In this document: piece after piece, positions 18,680 through 28,025 of the stretch | Layout of the letters: the number at the start of each line of letters is the position of its first letter | Numbering within the stretch: position 1 is the first letter of the stretch | Assembly: GCA_963804825.1 (NCBI GenBank) | Contig: CAWDRV010000001.1 | Location: 790,809 to 854,808, forward strand | Source: JBKQVT01 sp963804825 | GTDB taxonomy: Bacteria; Planctomycetota; Planctomycetia; Pirellulales; Thermoguttaceae | Reading direction: 5' to 3' | Length of the DNA: 64,000 nucleotides | The notes under the pieces: model-generated | Database searches by the model: none | Told to the model about the DNA's origin: nothing | Seen by the model: only the letters and a program-made list of their open reading frames with translations | Translations under genes and position numbers: made by a program

Positions 18680-19155
18680 ACTCCTCGTTCAAATTCGTTC
18701 CAGACCGGGTCTTTTTTTTGCCATGGCTTCAGGTCGTGCGTCTTCAGCAACAAGCTCACAGCGCTCTTGCTGATCGACTCCACAACACCCTGCCTGGTCG
18801 CGTGCTCGCAGAGGAGTTCCAGCGTCCAGCGGGCTCGACCCTCGGGCGGGTCCGCGCAAGCCAAGGCGACTATCTGCTGCTTCTGTCGGGCCGTGAAGTC
18901 CGAGGGACGGCCCGCTCGCGGCGATTCGTGCAAGGCTCCCTCTAACCCCTCCCGGCAGAAACGTTTGCGCACGTTGCGGACGGTACCTTCCGCACATCCG
19001 AGGTGCTCGACAATCTGCAGGTCCGTCAGCCCCGCACCGGCCTGCAGCAGGATCAGTGCCCGCCGCACGACACGCACCGGCCGCGTTCCCCCTTGCACTG
19101 CCTCCAGCAACTGCTGTCGCACCTCATCCGTGAGGCGTACAATATATTGTTTCAT
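18680..19155 (-). pseudogene. Truncated IS630-family transposase (N-terminal half)
   Basis: The product starts MKQYIVRLTDEVRQQLLEAV and contains the typical IS630 helix-turn-helix region (LTDLQIVEHLGCAEGTVRNV; RRGLEGALH-like segment; SKSAVSLLLKTHDLKPWQKK). The reading frame then enters unrelated sequence just where the DDE catalytic domain should begin, so about half the enzyme is missing. It lies beside the golvesin/RHS fragment, suggesting that a rearrangement removed the other half. Confidence 0.75.
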
Positions 19156-19411
19156 GCCGTGCTTCTTCCTGCTGGGACTGATGCCACCGGCAACGATTTC
19201 ATAGAGGATGTGCCGACTCCCCCTCCTACCAGTCGCGACCTCGGTGCAGCAGGAAATGCACGATCGCTTCCTGGAACGCGGCTGGATGGGCACCCTTTTA
19301 TTAGGATGCGCAACGCCAGCTATTTTTTCGCGGCAGGTTGCCTCCCTTTTTGGCTCCGCCGGCACAGGCGTCTCGGCAACGGACGGGGGGCATCACTTCG
19401 ACAACCAGGGA
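19156..19411. other. No gene seen between IS630 relic and inverted-repeat element
   Basis: This short stretch shows no protein-like reading frame, RNA gene or clear terminator. Confidence 0.4.
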
Positions 19412-19646
19412 GGGGGGGTAAAGTCAATACCGTTCAAATAGTCGTAAGTGCATTGCTGAGAATGTCTTACGAGATATGTATTTTTGGCTGCTCAGGTTTT
19501 GAGTGCAAGGATCGGGGAAAAATGACGGCAAGGTGCCTGAGGGACGCTTACGCCCCTTCCCGGCAAAGCCGGTATTCGGTCCGGCATTTACGCCGGGTTC
19601 TGGGTGAGCGCGGTTTTGTTCCTTATCCCATCGGATTTGTCATGTC

Positions 19647-19664
19647 AGCCGCGTCTACGCGGCT
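19647..19664 (+). repeat. Perfect hairpin nested in a larger stem
   Basis: agccgcg-tcta-cgcggct, lying inside an outer pair tgtcagcc (about 19643) and ggctgaca (about 19699). Confidence 0.5.
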
Positions 19665-19715
19665 CCACCCGCCGCCAGCCGCAGGAGCCCGGTGAAGCGG
19701 GCTGACAAAATGGGC

Positions 19716-19811
19716 AGGGCGTCGTTCCTTCCTCCCGGCGTAAACGCCGGGCCGAATACCGCCTTCGGCGGAAAGCCCGATAAATCGGGCTCGTTTTTGT
19801 GGCGACGCCCT
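19716..19811 (+). ncRNA. Multi-branched hairpin structure
   Basis: A perfect 9-bp outer stem (agggcgtcg 19716-19724 with cgacgccct 19803-19811) encloses three perfect hairpins: 19734-19751 (7 bp, TAAA loop), 19759-19771 (5 bp, TTC loop) and 19774-19791 (7 bp, TAAA loop, followed by TCGTTTTTG). The geometry resembles a four-way junction. It may be a structured RNA, a terminator array, or a DNA fold-back of a mobile element; transcription is not shown. Confidence 0.4.
19774..19797 (+). terminator. Possible intrinsic terminator
   Basis: The hairpin agcccga-taaa-tcgggct is followed by tcgttttt. It could stop plus-strand transcription before the ECF operon, and the complementary strand also has a short T run. 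Confidence 0.4.
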
Positions 19812-19972
19812 CCGAAACCCGAGCACTTTCATAACTCCTTATAAATAAACAACTAACGACTAATTAAACGGTATTGGGGTTAAGGTCCCATCGTCATGCT
19901 TGCAAAAACTGGCCGCGTGGCGCATCCTAATAGAAAAAGGACATCCGTGCAGTCACGTTCCAGGAAGCCCAC

Positions 19973-20500
19973 GTGCACCCTACCGGCGGGGTCGAAGACG
20001 ATTGGCTGAGTCTGCTCGACTCCCTCGTTCGGCAGTACGGGCGGTTCTACCACCGCTTAGCGTATGGGGTGCTGCGCTGCGACGAGGCCGCGGCCGACGT
20101 GTGCCAGCAGGCGTACCTGCGGGCATGGGAACAGCGCGATCGAATTCGCGATCCAGGGGCGCTGCGGAGTTGGCTCGCCCGGGTGGTGATTAACGGGAGT
20201 TTTCTCGTCCTGCGAAAGAGTGAGACGGAGCAACGTGTGTTGGCCGCGCACGGTGGGTGGGCTCACGACCAGCAAGGGCCGGCCGAGGCGAGTGATCGCC
20301 GCGATCTGGTCGTGGTCGCCATGGCCCGCCTGCCGGAGCCAGTGCGAACCGTGGTCGCCCTGCGGGTCATGCAGGGGCTGTCGGGCAATGAGGTGAGCCG
20401 GTTGTTGGGGTCCAACGCGTCGGAAGTTTCACGCCGCTTGCACGAGGGGCTCGATCAGTTGCGACTGTTCCTCGGCAATGGCTACAGCTCGGGAGGCTAG
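19973..20500 (+). CDS. ECF-type RNA polymerase sigma factor
   Basis: Start at GTG 19973 with AGGA about eight bases upstream. Region 2 is visible as YHRLAYGVLRCDEAAADVCQ followed by YLRAWEQ, and region 4 as LPEPVRTVVALRVMQGLSGN followed by EVSRRLHEGLDQLR. The size of 175 residues is typical for ECF sigmas. It directs RNA polymerase to a small regulon, probably including its own operon. The next gene encodes a zinc-finger anti-sigma factor, so activity should be controlled by a membrane or periplasmic signal. Confidence 0.88.
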   Translation: MHPTGGVEDDWLSLLDSLVRQYGRFYHRLAYGVLRCDEAAADVCQQAYLRAWEQRDRIRDPGALRSWLARVVINGSFLVLRKSETEQRVLAAHGGWAHDQQGPAEASDRRDLVVVAMARLPEPVRTVVALRVMQGLSGNEVSRLLGSNASEVSRRLHEGLDQLRLFLGNGYSSGG

Positions 20501-20507
20501 GCCAGCG

Positions 20508-21389
20508 ATGTCGTGCGAGGATATTCGACAACAGTTTCTCGATCGCGACTGGGACCAGGCCGCGCTGGACCAGGCGGTTGCCATGGTCGAGCACTTGAAA
20601 CAATGCCGCGAGTGCCGCATCGCGCTGGACCAGTACGACGAACTCCGCCGGCTGTTGCGCATGGACGAGATTCCACCGGAAGTCGCCGACGTTCCGGATT
20701 TGAGCATCCCACGGCCTCGCGCTCGCCGCGTCAGGCCGGGCGTCGTCTGGGTCGTGGCGGCCTCGCTGATCGTTGGCATCAGTGGCTGGGTATGCTACTT
20801 CCGCGGCGCAGGCGGCGGGGGACCAGTGGCGCAACGAGGAATTCCCCCGGGACCGGACCAGCACACTCCCCAGCCTGTTCCTTTGGCCGTGGTCCCGGCC
20901 ATCCAATTTACGCGCGCCGACATCGATCGCGAAGTGCAGGTCTTCAGGAATGTCTCCGAAATGTTCGACGGCCGGACGAGTTGGGTGGCCCTGGCCGACC
21001 AATCGGCTGACATGGGCCTGATGCCCATGCCTGCCGTGCCCCAACGCAAAGTCCTCTTGCTCCGCTTGGTGATGTCGCGGGGCATGGAGCCGCGATCGAA
21101 CATCGATCTGGTCATCGTGCCGGGCGAAGAAGCCAGCTTGGAGGTGCCCTTCCAGGCCGGTCAGGTGCTACACTACCAGATCGCCACTACCGCGGGCAAA
21201 GACCAACGGCTGTCGCTTTGGGCGGAAGTGCGAACGCCCAACGACGGTGAAACTCTCGCGGCCCTGGCAACCAGTCTGAGACCGCTTCCCGGCCAGGTGC
21301 TGAGCGCCGGCCGCTTGGTGACCGCCTCCGGCGGCTACAACCTGGAAATCGCCTCTCAGGAGAAAACTCTAACGGGGGCCAAACCGTGA
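20508..21389 (+). CDS. Membrane-anchored zinc-finger anti-sigma factor
   Basis: The product starts MSCEDIRQQF eight bases after the sigma stop. The ZAS motif HX3CX2C is visible as EHLKQCRECR at about residues 28-36. One membrane helix follows (VVWVVAASLIVGISGWVCYF, about residues 80-100), then about 190 extracytoplasmic residues without a recognised domain. It should hold the ECF sigma inactive at the membrane until a signal is sensed outside. The next gene starts within its stop codon (GTGA overlap), so the two are translationally coupled. Confidence 0.8.
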   Translation: MSCEDIRQQFLDRDWDQAALDQAVAMVEHLKQCRECRIALDQYDELRRLLRMDEIPPEVADVPDLSIPRPRARRVRPGVVWVVAASLIVGISGWVCYFRGAGGGGPVAQRGIPPGPDQHTPQPVPLAVVPAIQFTRADIDREVQVFRNVSEMFDGRTSWVALADQSADMGLMPMPAVPQRKVLLLRLVMSRGMEPRSNIDLVIVPGEEASLEVPFQAGQVLHYQIATTAGKDQRLSLWAEVRTPNDGETLAALATSLRPLPGQVLSAGRLVTASGGYNLEIASQEKTLTGAKP

Positions 21390-22396
21390 ATCTCGCGGCA
21401 ATTCTTCTATTGACGCTTTCCAATGACGGTTACTGGCTGAGCGGCCGGACGGAAACTGTTTCTGTGCAATGGGCCCTTCAACAGCCGAGTCCCCATGTCA
21501 CGGTCTTCTGGCGGCTGGTCTGCGGCGAGGCCCAGTTGGCCGCGGGAGAGCTTGCCATGCCGGCCCAGCGCGGGCCGGGCGTCATCCGGCTGGTCGTGCC
21601 CCGCGTCCGCGTACGCACCACCATGCAACTGGTTTATCACGCCGAGCAGGCCGGCAAGCAACAGGTCCTTGCCAAGGGGAAGGCTGACATCACGGTCTAC
21701 CCCGTGGACCTGCTGGCCGGCGCCGCCGAACGAATGGCGGCCAAGTCCTTGCTGGTGTGGGACGTGCCCGACGGGCTGCCGGCCCTGCTAAACCAGGCGG
21801 GAATCAAGCACACGTTGATCGCCCGTGGCGGGCAACTGCAGTTCGTGCGTCCCGACTGCGTGATCGTTGGCGCAGACCGCTTAGGCAAGGATTCGACGGA
21901 TCAAGCAAAGCTTTTGAACCTTGCTTCGGCAGGGGCCAGCGTGCTGGTGCTTCGTCAGACGCAGCCCGACTCCCTGGCCGGATACCACTTGGCGCGCCGC
22001 ATGATGCCGCCAAAACTGGCATGGGCGGCCGAGCACCCCTTGACTCGCCACCTGCGATTGCGGGAAACGCCCAGCCTGGGTTCGGAGGCGTGGGCCGTGC
22101 AATTGCCGGCCGACGAGCCGGCTTTGGAAATCGCCTTCTGGCCCCGGGAAGTCCCCGGCAAGGAGCCAGCGCCCATCGATGCCCTGGTCGTGACCAAGAC
22201 CCTTGGCAAGGGGCGAATCGTGTTGTGTCAGGTTCCCCTAGGGCCGTGGCAAAGCGATCCGCGGAGTCAATTGTTCCTGGTGGATGCGCTGGATTACCTG
22301 GCGTCACCGGTCGGACCGACGCCGCCGCCCAGCCGCCGTCCGCGACCGGTCGAGTTGGTGCCGGTCCTTCCAGCTCCAAGTATTTCTATCCCTTAG
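21386..22396 (+). CDS. Secreted hypothetical protein of the ECF operon
   Basis: GTG start overlapping the anti-sigma stop by four bases. A short hydrophobic N-terminus (NLAAILLLTLS) could be a signal sequence. A beta-rich N-terminal half (VQWALQQPSPHVTVFWRLVC) is followed by a region (LLVWDVPDGLPALLNQAGIK; CVIVGADRLG; ASAGASVLVLRQTQPD; GKGRIVLCQVPLGPWQSDPR) that resembles the class I glutamine-amidotransferase-like fold used as a glycosidase accessory domain. No catalytic triad is evident. The C-terminus is Pro-rich. A function in sensing or envelope stress is only inferred from the operon. Confidence 0.55.
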   Translation: MNLAAILLLTLSNDGYWLSGRTETVSVQWALQQPSPHVTVFWRLVCGEAQLAAGELAMPAQRGPGVIRLVVPRVRVRTTMQLVYHAEQAGKQQVLAKGKADITVYPVDLLAGAAERMAAKSLLVWDVPDGLPALLNQAGIKHTLIARGGQLQFVRPDCVIVGADRLGKDSTDQAKLLNLASAGASVLVLRQTQPDSLAGYHLARRMMPPKLAWAAEHPLTRHLRLRETPSLGSEAWAVQLPADEPALEIAFWPREVPGKEPAPIDALVVTKTLGKGRIVLCQVPLGPWQSDPRSQLFLVDALDYLASPVGPTPPPSRRPRPVELVPVLPAPSISIP

Positions 22397-22406
22397 GAGA
22401 TTCGTC

Positions 22407-23534
22407 ATGGAACGCGCTTTGGTGCCAGGCGTGCTCACCCTGCTGTTGATCTTCAGCGGCGTGGCGTTGGCTTCGGCAGCCGACCCGGCCAAGAACGAGA
22501 AGGCGAAGGCCGGCAACGCACCTGCCGCCTCGACCAAGACCGCCGGCCTGACCGTCGCCGTCCTCGATTTCACCGCCAGCGATCCGGCCAACCCCGAATT
22601 GGGCAGCGAACTCGCCTCGGCACTGACCGCCATGCTCTCCGGCGAGCGGGGCATCACGCTCGTGGAACGGCAGTCGTTGATGCAAACCCTTCGCGAACAT
22701 GAGTTGAATATGACCGGCCTGGTCACGGACGACCAAGCCATTAAAGTCGGCAAGTTGGTGGGGGCGAAGATCATCGTCACAGGCAGGTCCTTCCGCCTCG
22801 GCAAGGACCTGTTCATCACCGCCAAGCTCATTGGCACCGAAACCAGTCTGGTCGAAGGCGTCCTCGTGAAGGACGAATCGCCTGCCAAGCTGGGCGAGTT
22901 GGTGGTCCAGCTTTCCGACAAGGTGGCGGCCAAACTGCGGCAAGTCGGTCCGAAATTGGTGGCCCCCGAAGACGCCGCCGATCCCCTGCCCGCTCTGAAA
23001 AAGAAGCTGGCCAATCGCCGCAAGCCGGTGGTGGCCGTGGTCGTTCGCGAACAGCACCACCAAGGTCCTCAGGTCGTCGCCTGGGAAGTCATCGACCCGG
23101 CCGTCGAAACCGAGATCAAGAAGACGCTGATCGAGTGCGGGTTCACCGTACAGGACGTGCCGCAGAACGTGCTGACCGATCTCCACGAGGAGTGGAAAGT
23201 CGCCGCGCGCGATCAGGACTGGAGGACGAATCTTGCTCGCCGCTGGCGGCTCAAGGAGGACAGCATGGCGAAGGTGGAGGTGCTCATTTCGGGCGAGGCC
23301 TTTAGCGAGTTTGCCGCCCGCATCGGCAACATCGTCAGTTGCTCGGCCCGCGCGGAAATCAACGTCATCGACCGCGACACCGGCAAGACCACGCTGGCGG
23401 ATCGCGTCACCAGCCGAGCGGCCGACCTGTCGGAGAACATCGCCGGCAAGAAGGCCTTGCAAGGCAGCGGCCGTGTCATCGCCATCCACATCCTCGAACG
23501 TTTCGCGGAAACGCTGCCGGCGGAGAAGAAGTAA
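22407..23534 (+). CDS. CsgG-like secreted protein
   Basis: Start at ATG 22407, seven bases after TAGGAG. A clear signal peptide (LVPGVLTLLLIFSGVALASA) is followed by a CsgG/FlgO-type domain: LTVAVLDFTASDPANPELGS, LTAMLSGERGITLVERQSLM and GKLVGAKIIVTGRSFRLGKD. In curli systems CsgG forms an outer-membrane export pore; many planctomycete homologues are shorter periplasmic proteins with this nucleotide-binding-like fold and unknown role. No lipobox Cys is visible. The C-terminal half (KPVVAVVVREQHHQG; ILERFAETL) repeats a similar fold. It is followed by a longer paralogue. Confidence 0.68.
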   Translation: MERALVPGVLTLLLIFSGVALASAADPAKNEKAKAGNAPAASTKTAGLTVAVLDFTASDPANPELGSELASALTAMLSGERGITLVERQSLMQTLREHELNMTGLVTDDQAIKVGKLVGAKIIVTGRSFRLGKDLFITAKLIGTETSLVEGVLVKDESPAKLGELVVQLSDKVAAKLRQVGPKLVAPEDAADPLPALKKKLANRRKPVVAVVVREQHHQGPQVVAWEVIDPAVETEIKKTLIECGFTVQDVPQNVLTDLHEEWKVAARDQDWRTNLARRWRLKEDSMAKVEVLISGEAFSEFAARIGNIVSCSARAEINVIDRDTGKTTLADRVTSRAADLSENIAGKKALQGSGRVIAIHILERFAETLPAEKK

Positions 23535-23549
23535 AGAGGCTCTTGAGAA

Positions 23550-26400
23550 ATGCACCTGGCTGTTACCCGGCGGCGGATTGCCCCGTCGGCGCTGCTGCTG
23601 TCGGCAGCAGCGCTGCTGGTCGTTCTTGCGCCGGCGGCCGTCACCGCAACCGATTCGCCGTCGCCTTCCCGGTCGCTGCGGCAGAGTGAATCGGTGCTGC
23701 GGATCGCTTTGCTCGCCAAAGAGGGGACACCGCTGCTGGGCCTCCTCGAAGCCAGGCTGATCGAGGGCGTCTCGGCCTCCTGGGTTGAGCGAAACGAGAT
23801 CGACAAGGTCCTCGCCGAGCAGCAGATACAGGCCGCCTTCGGCGCGGAAGCAATCGACCGCCGCACCGCCCTGGGTAAACTGTTGAAGGCGGACCTGCTG
23901 GTGCTGTTGCAGGGCGGGGAGAAGCCGCAGCCGCACCTGCAGATGGTGATCTGCGAGACACGGCACGGCCTACGGTTGTCGGTGCAACCGATCCGCCTCA
24001 CCGCAAAGCCCGAGGCCGACGTGGCGGCCGTAGTACGGTTGGTGCAAGAAACCATCCAGAGGCAACGGCAGAAGGTCCTCCATATCGTGGCCGTCCCGCC
24101 CTTGCTGAACAAGAGCCTTACCTATGAGGCCGATCACCTCAAGCGGGCCTATGCCGAGTTGATCGAGGCGCGCCTGCTGGCGCGGCCCGGCGTGCTCGTA
24201 GTGGAACTGGCCGAGGCCCGGGCCATCGCCCGGGAACTCGCCCTCAGCGGCGCGGCGGGCATCGAACGCCGGCTGCCGCTATACGTGTTGGGCGAATATC
24301 GCCTGGAGGGCGCGGGGGAAAAGCGGACGGCACAGTTCACCTTGAAGCTCATGCGGGGCGACCGCCAGCTTGATGCCCGTGGGCAGGCCGCGCTGCCTCC
24401 CGATCAACTGGCGGCAAAGATTCGCCTCGCGGCCATCGAAATGATCGACAAGGCCCTGGGCCAGGCCGCCGAAGTCTCCGATCCGCAGACCGAGGTCCGG
24501 CAACTGGCCGAACGAGGCGCAATCGTTCAAGGCGATCGGGGATTGGCCCGAGGCGCTGGCCCTGGTGGAAGCGAGCCTGCTGTTGGACCCCAGGCAACCG
24601 CTCCTGCACCGGGAAGCGGCGATCCTGCTCAACACGATGTCGGCGGAGTTGGAGCCCTTCCTAAATCACTTTCACCCCGAGAACACGAGGAAGGCGATAG
24701 GCTACCTACGGGCGGCGTTGCCTCATTTAGAGACGTATTTTATGGAGACGCAAGTCGATGATCATCAGCACCTTCTCTTCGGCTCGTGGGCGTCGCTGCG
24801 ACAGCGGGCGGAGGATCCTTGCGGCTTGAAGTTGTTTTTCGAGTGCCGGGAATTCTACGAAGAAATGGTGATGGTGGCCCGGCGCATCCTGGCCGCCAAG
24901 GCCGCGGCCAAGGTGCAGGACTATTCGCTCACCTACCTGGCTGGGCACACCGAAATGCCAGGGCCCTCGGTCTACGGACCCGAATTCCATCCGTGGATCC
25001 GCCAGAACCTGCCCGCCCTCTGCAAACACCGGCTGGAGTTGCTAAGGGCTTTCGACTATCTGAAGGTTGGTCAGCAAGGCCTTCCCTTGGTGTTGATCGG
25101 GTGCCACGAACTCCAGGAGTTGGACCAGCCGGCCTATTTCGCGTTCCTCGACGGGGTGGAAAAACTTGGCCACCCTGAATGGGTCCGCGAGGCGCGACGG
25201 TGGCGGGAAATTGTTCTGTCCTCAAGGACTCGGACGCCGCCGCGTGCTGCGCAGCCCTCGAAGCCCAGTGTCGCGCAAGTCAGCAACCCGGAGGTGCTCT
25301 TCCACCGGATCGAGCTGACGGTGCGTCGGCCCAGCGGCGTCAACGTGCCCTACCACGGCTGTCCCGTGCTCTGGTTGCCGACCGCCGATGGCGTTGACAT
25401 GGTGCTCGACGAGGTGGCGCTGTACGTGATGCAGGAGAAGGGGCGCCTCGTGCCGCTGCCGCTCAACGTTTACTCGGGGCTCCATTACGGCAACCATCAC
25501 GGCGCCGTCAATGCCTGCTGGGACGGCCGATACTTCTGGCTGGCCTCGCCCAGCATCAAGGCAGGCGAGATTCTGCCCGTTGACTGGAAAGGCAAGTACA
25601 TGTCTGTGGCGGTCTCGTCCGGCAAAGAGGCGTTCCTGGCGGTGATCGAGCCCAAGACGCAACAGACTTGGATGTTCACCTCCAAAGACGGCCTTCCGCC
25701 GATGCACATCAACGGCGGGGCTGCGGTGACCGCACTGGCGCCGGGCAAGATCTGCGTGGCCGGCTATTTCCGCCGATCCTGGTGCGGCCTAGCAACCTTC
25801 GACCCCGTCGCCGGCAAGAAGCTCGACATCTTCTACGAAGCCCGCGAGGTGGAGGTGCACGGGGTACCCGAAAAAGACCAGAACCTCCATGTCGCCTCTC
25901 CCATCATCTTTCTTTGCACCCTTGTGTCTTCCGCCGCAAAGGGAACGCCATCCCAACAGCGGGTGCTTCTGGGCCGCGAACGAGCATTCCCGCTCCTGCT
26001 CGATCCCCAGAAACGCACCGTGGAGGCCATCCCTTACAGGATCCCTGACTATACCTTGTTCTATCAGCACGATGGGGCGCTATACTGGGGAGATTACCAG
26101 AACGTTCGAGGCACGCCTCTCTACCGCATCGGGTTTCCCGATTTTCGCCGGGAGCAAATCAACCCGAAGATCGTGGCCGGATCCTGCGTAGTCCACGAAG
26201 GCCGGGTGCATGTGCAGTCCGATCTGAACTGGTATGTTGCCCCCAGTTTCAAAGACCAGTTTCGTCAGCTTCGCTGCGTTGTTCCCGGGGATCGTGAAGA
26301 AGCGTTTTCGCACAGCAGGCTCTTCCGCAGCCGGCATTACGGCCTGATCTACACCGTTGGCAACCAAGGCGTGTACCGCGTCGACCTGCAAGCTCATTGA
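23550..26400 (+). CDS. CsgG-like N-terminus fused to beta-propeller-like domain (frameshifted)
   Basis: One gene read in two frames. The N-terminal part has a signal peptide (LLLSAAALLVVLAPAAVTA) and a CsgG-like segment (LRIALLAKEGTPLLGLLEAR; WVERNEIDKVLAEQQIQ). At about 24505-24512 an extra base shifts the frame: VRQLA continues as NEAQSFKAIGDWPEALALVE, a TPR-like stretch, then a 600-residue region with repeated beta-strand blades (YFWLASPSIKAGE; MFTSKDGLPPMHINGGAAVT; ALYWGDYQN) resembling a WD40/YVTN propeller. The corrected product is about 950 residues. An upstream portion would otherwise end at 24761. It ends the ECF operon and is probably secreted to the periplasm or cell surface. Confidence 0.65.
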
Positions 26401-26489
26401 AGCCTGCGGACCAGTAGGTGTGGCGGACCACTGTTCCGATCAAGCGAGTTTTGGCTTCCTTCAAGGTTGGCGGTAACCCGTGAAACGGA

Positions 26490-26960
26490 TTAGGGGCCAT
26501 GCTTGGAGTTGGCGGCAGCTTGGGCGCCCTCGAAGAGTTCCCGGCGACGATGCTCGTCCGATACGTAGATCCGCAAGTAAGTCTCCAGCACGACGAGATC
26601 ATCGGCCGTCACCGGGCCGATCTTATAAGCACTGAAAATCGCGAGCTTTAGTCGCGGCAGGTACCGAGCCTGAAGCTCGCGAGCATCGGGCTGTTGAAAA
26701 TACCTGCTGTTGCTCCGGCGGTTCGCCTCGACGACCGCACCGTGCTCGATGTAGGCCGGATCGGCGATGTCTTTAGAAGCCATGCCGGTGCCGCCACCGG
26801 CGGGACTGGCGACTATCAGAGCCGCGTCTTTGGGATTCCGCGTCAGGTCGATGGTCTTCTCAATGCGCCACCACAGACGAAGGCGATGTTCACAAATTCG
26901 ATTGCGAAGGGCTTGCCACCGCTTGCCGACGACTTTCCGTCCACTTGCATCTGTATTCAT
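26490..26960 (-). CDS. Hypothetical protein, 156 residues
   Basis: A basic N-terminus (RWQALRNRICEHRLRLWWRI) and a helical C-terminus (ARYLPRLKLAIFSAYKIGPV; LETYLRIYVSDEHRRR) look like a real soluble protein, with coding-like base use. I recognise no family. No strong ribosome binding site was seen, and it has no obvious partner gene. It could be a planctomycete-specific small protein. Confidence 0.4.
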   Translation of the reverse strand: MNTDASGRKVVGKRWQALRNRICEHRLRLWWRIEKTIDLTRNPKDAALIVASPAGGGTGMASKDIADPAYIEHGAVVEANRRSNSRYFQQPDARELQARYLPRLKLAIFSAYKIGPVTADDLVVLETYLRIYVSDEHRRRELFEGAQAAANSKHGP

Positions 26961-27294
26961 GGATGTAGCTATATCGTGCCGGCGCTCCGCGTCTCGGTCT
27001 CCTCACCGATCGCCCTACGATTATTGCCGCTGAACACAGGACCAAGCCCAAGGGCGAGGCAGATTTCCGGCAGGCGAGGTTGGCGATACTAAAATGCGCG
27101 TATTTCCGCGACTTTGAAAAAGGATGCGCGAGGAGCACCGTTTTTTCACGAAAAACTCTCCCGACGGTGAAATTTCCGCCGAGGAAACCCCGCACGAGCC
27201 CTGTCAACCCCTCAAGATAGCTGCACCGGCGGTCCAGGCGACTATTTGTCCGTTGCGATAACTTCGTCCATTCGGTCAGTCCCCGTCGGGAAGC
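26961..27294. other. No gene seen
   Basis: This stretch contains no convincing reading frame or RNA gene; it probably includes decayed transposase sequence downstream of the relic at 27295-27505. Confidence 0.4.
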
Positions 27295-27505
27295 CCATGG
27301 TCCGGCATGATGATAGACGGTGACCGTTCCAGGTTGGACGATGGCCAGCGCGGATTGCCAGTTGGCCCAGAGCCGGGAGAGCAAGACCCATTAGACCCGG
27401 CCGTGAGGCAGGAGCGTCGGGCGTTTCGCAGCGTGCCTGTAAGCGGCAATCCGCTGTCGCAAAGCGAGGTTCTCGGCGGCCAACTGAGTCGAGGTACCAG
27501 GAAGG
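27295..27505 (-). pseudogene. Integrase-type transposase relic (N-terminal part)
   Basis: Two frames encode TQLAAENLALRQRIAAYRHA with AKRPTLLPHGR, and then SRLWANWQSALAIVQPGTVT with VYHHAG. This is the conserved start of a common rve-type transposase family ('LAAEN.ALRQQLAVY....KRP', 'W..AL.IV.P.TV..WHR.G'). The catalytic core is missing. It seems related to the fragments at 3155 and 5527, which carry the next conserved block of this family. Confidence 0.65.
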
Positions 27506-27665
27506 TTCAGATCAGGAAATAGATCGCCTTGATGATACCCGTGGCCCGGTCCCCGAGGTTGCCGAACTATGGCAATTCCACTCCGGATGCCGTCGAACAT
27601 CAAATTCCGTAAGTCCTTGGCAGGCGACGAGAACGGGATTATGGATAGGCACAGGCCGGCGCGGG

Positions 27666-28025
27666 CTAGTTGGGACGCAGCGCGCTGGGCTGCACGCGAC
27701 GCTGCACGTCAAGCTCCAGCACGCCGAAGGTCGCCTCGTGCCGCTGGATCGTCAATTGCAAGGCGTGCAGCATCCGCTTGGCCGTGTAATAGTTGGTGAT
27801 GATCCGTTGCGTGATCGCAATCGGCTCGATCGGCGTGCCCATCGGCTGCGGGTTCAGGCCGAAATCGACGATCAACTCCTCGGGTGTCCCGGTCACACGG
27901 CAGAAATTGGCGTACAGCGGGATCGCCTTCGAGTCGTCAATGTGAAGCTGCTGCCGGGTCGGCGTGGACGCCATGTCGGCAGGGGGGGTGGCTTCCTTTT
28001 CGTTACGCTGGCTGGCTGCGGTCAC
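27666..28025 (-). CDS. DUF3467-family protein
   Basis: GTG start at 28025, six bases after GAGGAG; a longer frame upstream lacks such a site. The 119-residue product contains IPLYANFCRVTGTPEELIVD followed by FGLNPQP, and TQRIITNYYTAKRMLHALQL, the DUF3467 signature. The family is small, widespread in bacteria and of unknown function. It stands alone, with no operon partner visible. Confidence 0.8.
   Translation of the reverse strand: MTAASQRNEKEATPPADMASTPTRQQLHIDDSKAIPLYANFCRVTGTPEELIVDFGLNPQPMGTPIEPIAITQRIITNYYTAKRMLHALQLTIQRHEATFGVLELDVQRRVQPSALRPN

Larger units (their letters stand above)
19412..19889. mobile_element. Inverted-repeat-bounded element (MITE-like)
   Basis: Both ends carry an imperfect inverted repeat of about 40 bp. 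The left core is caataccgttcaaatagtcg (19425-19444); the reverse complement of the right end (19848-19889) reads caataccgtttaattagtcg. The 478-bp interior has no gene but several strong hairpins. This is the form expected of a non-autonomous element, though no target duplication was identified. Confidence 0.5.
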
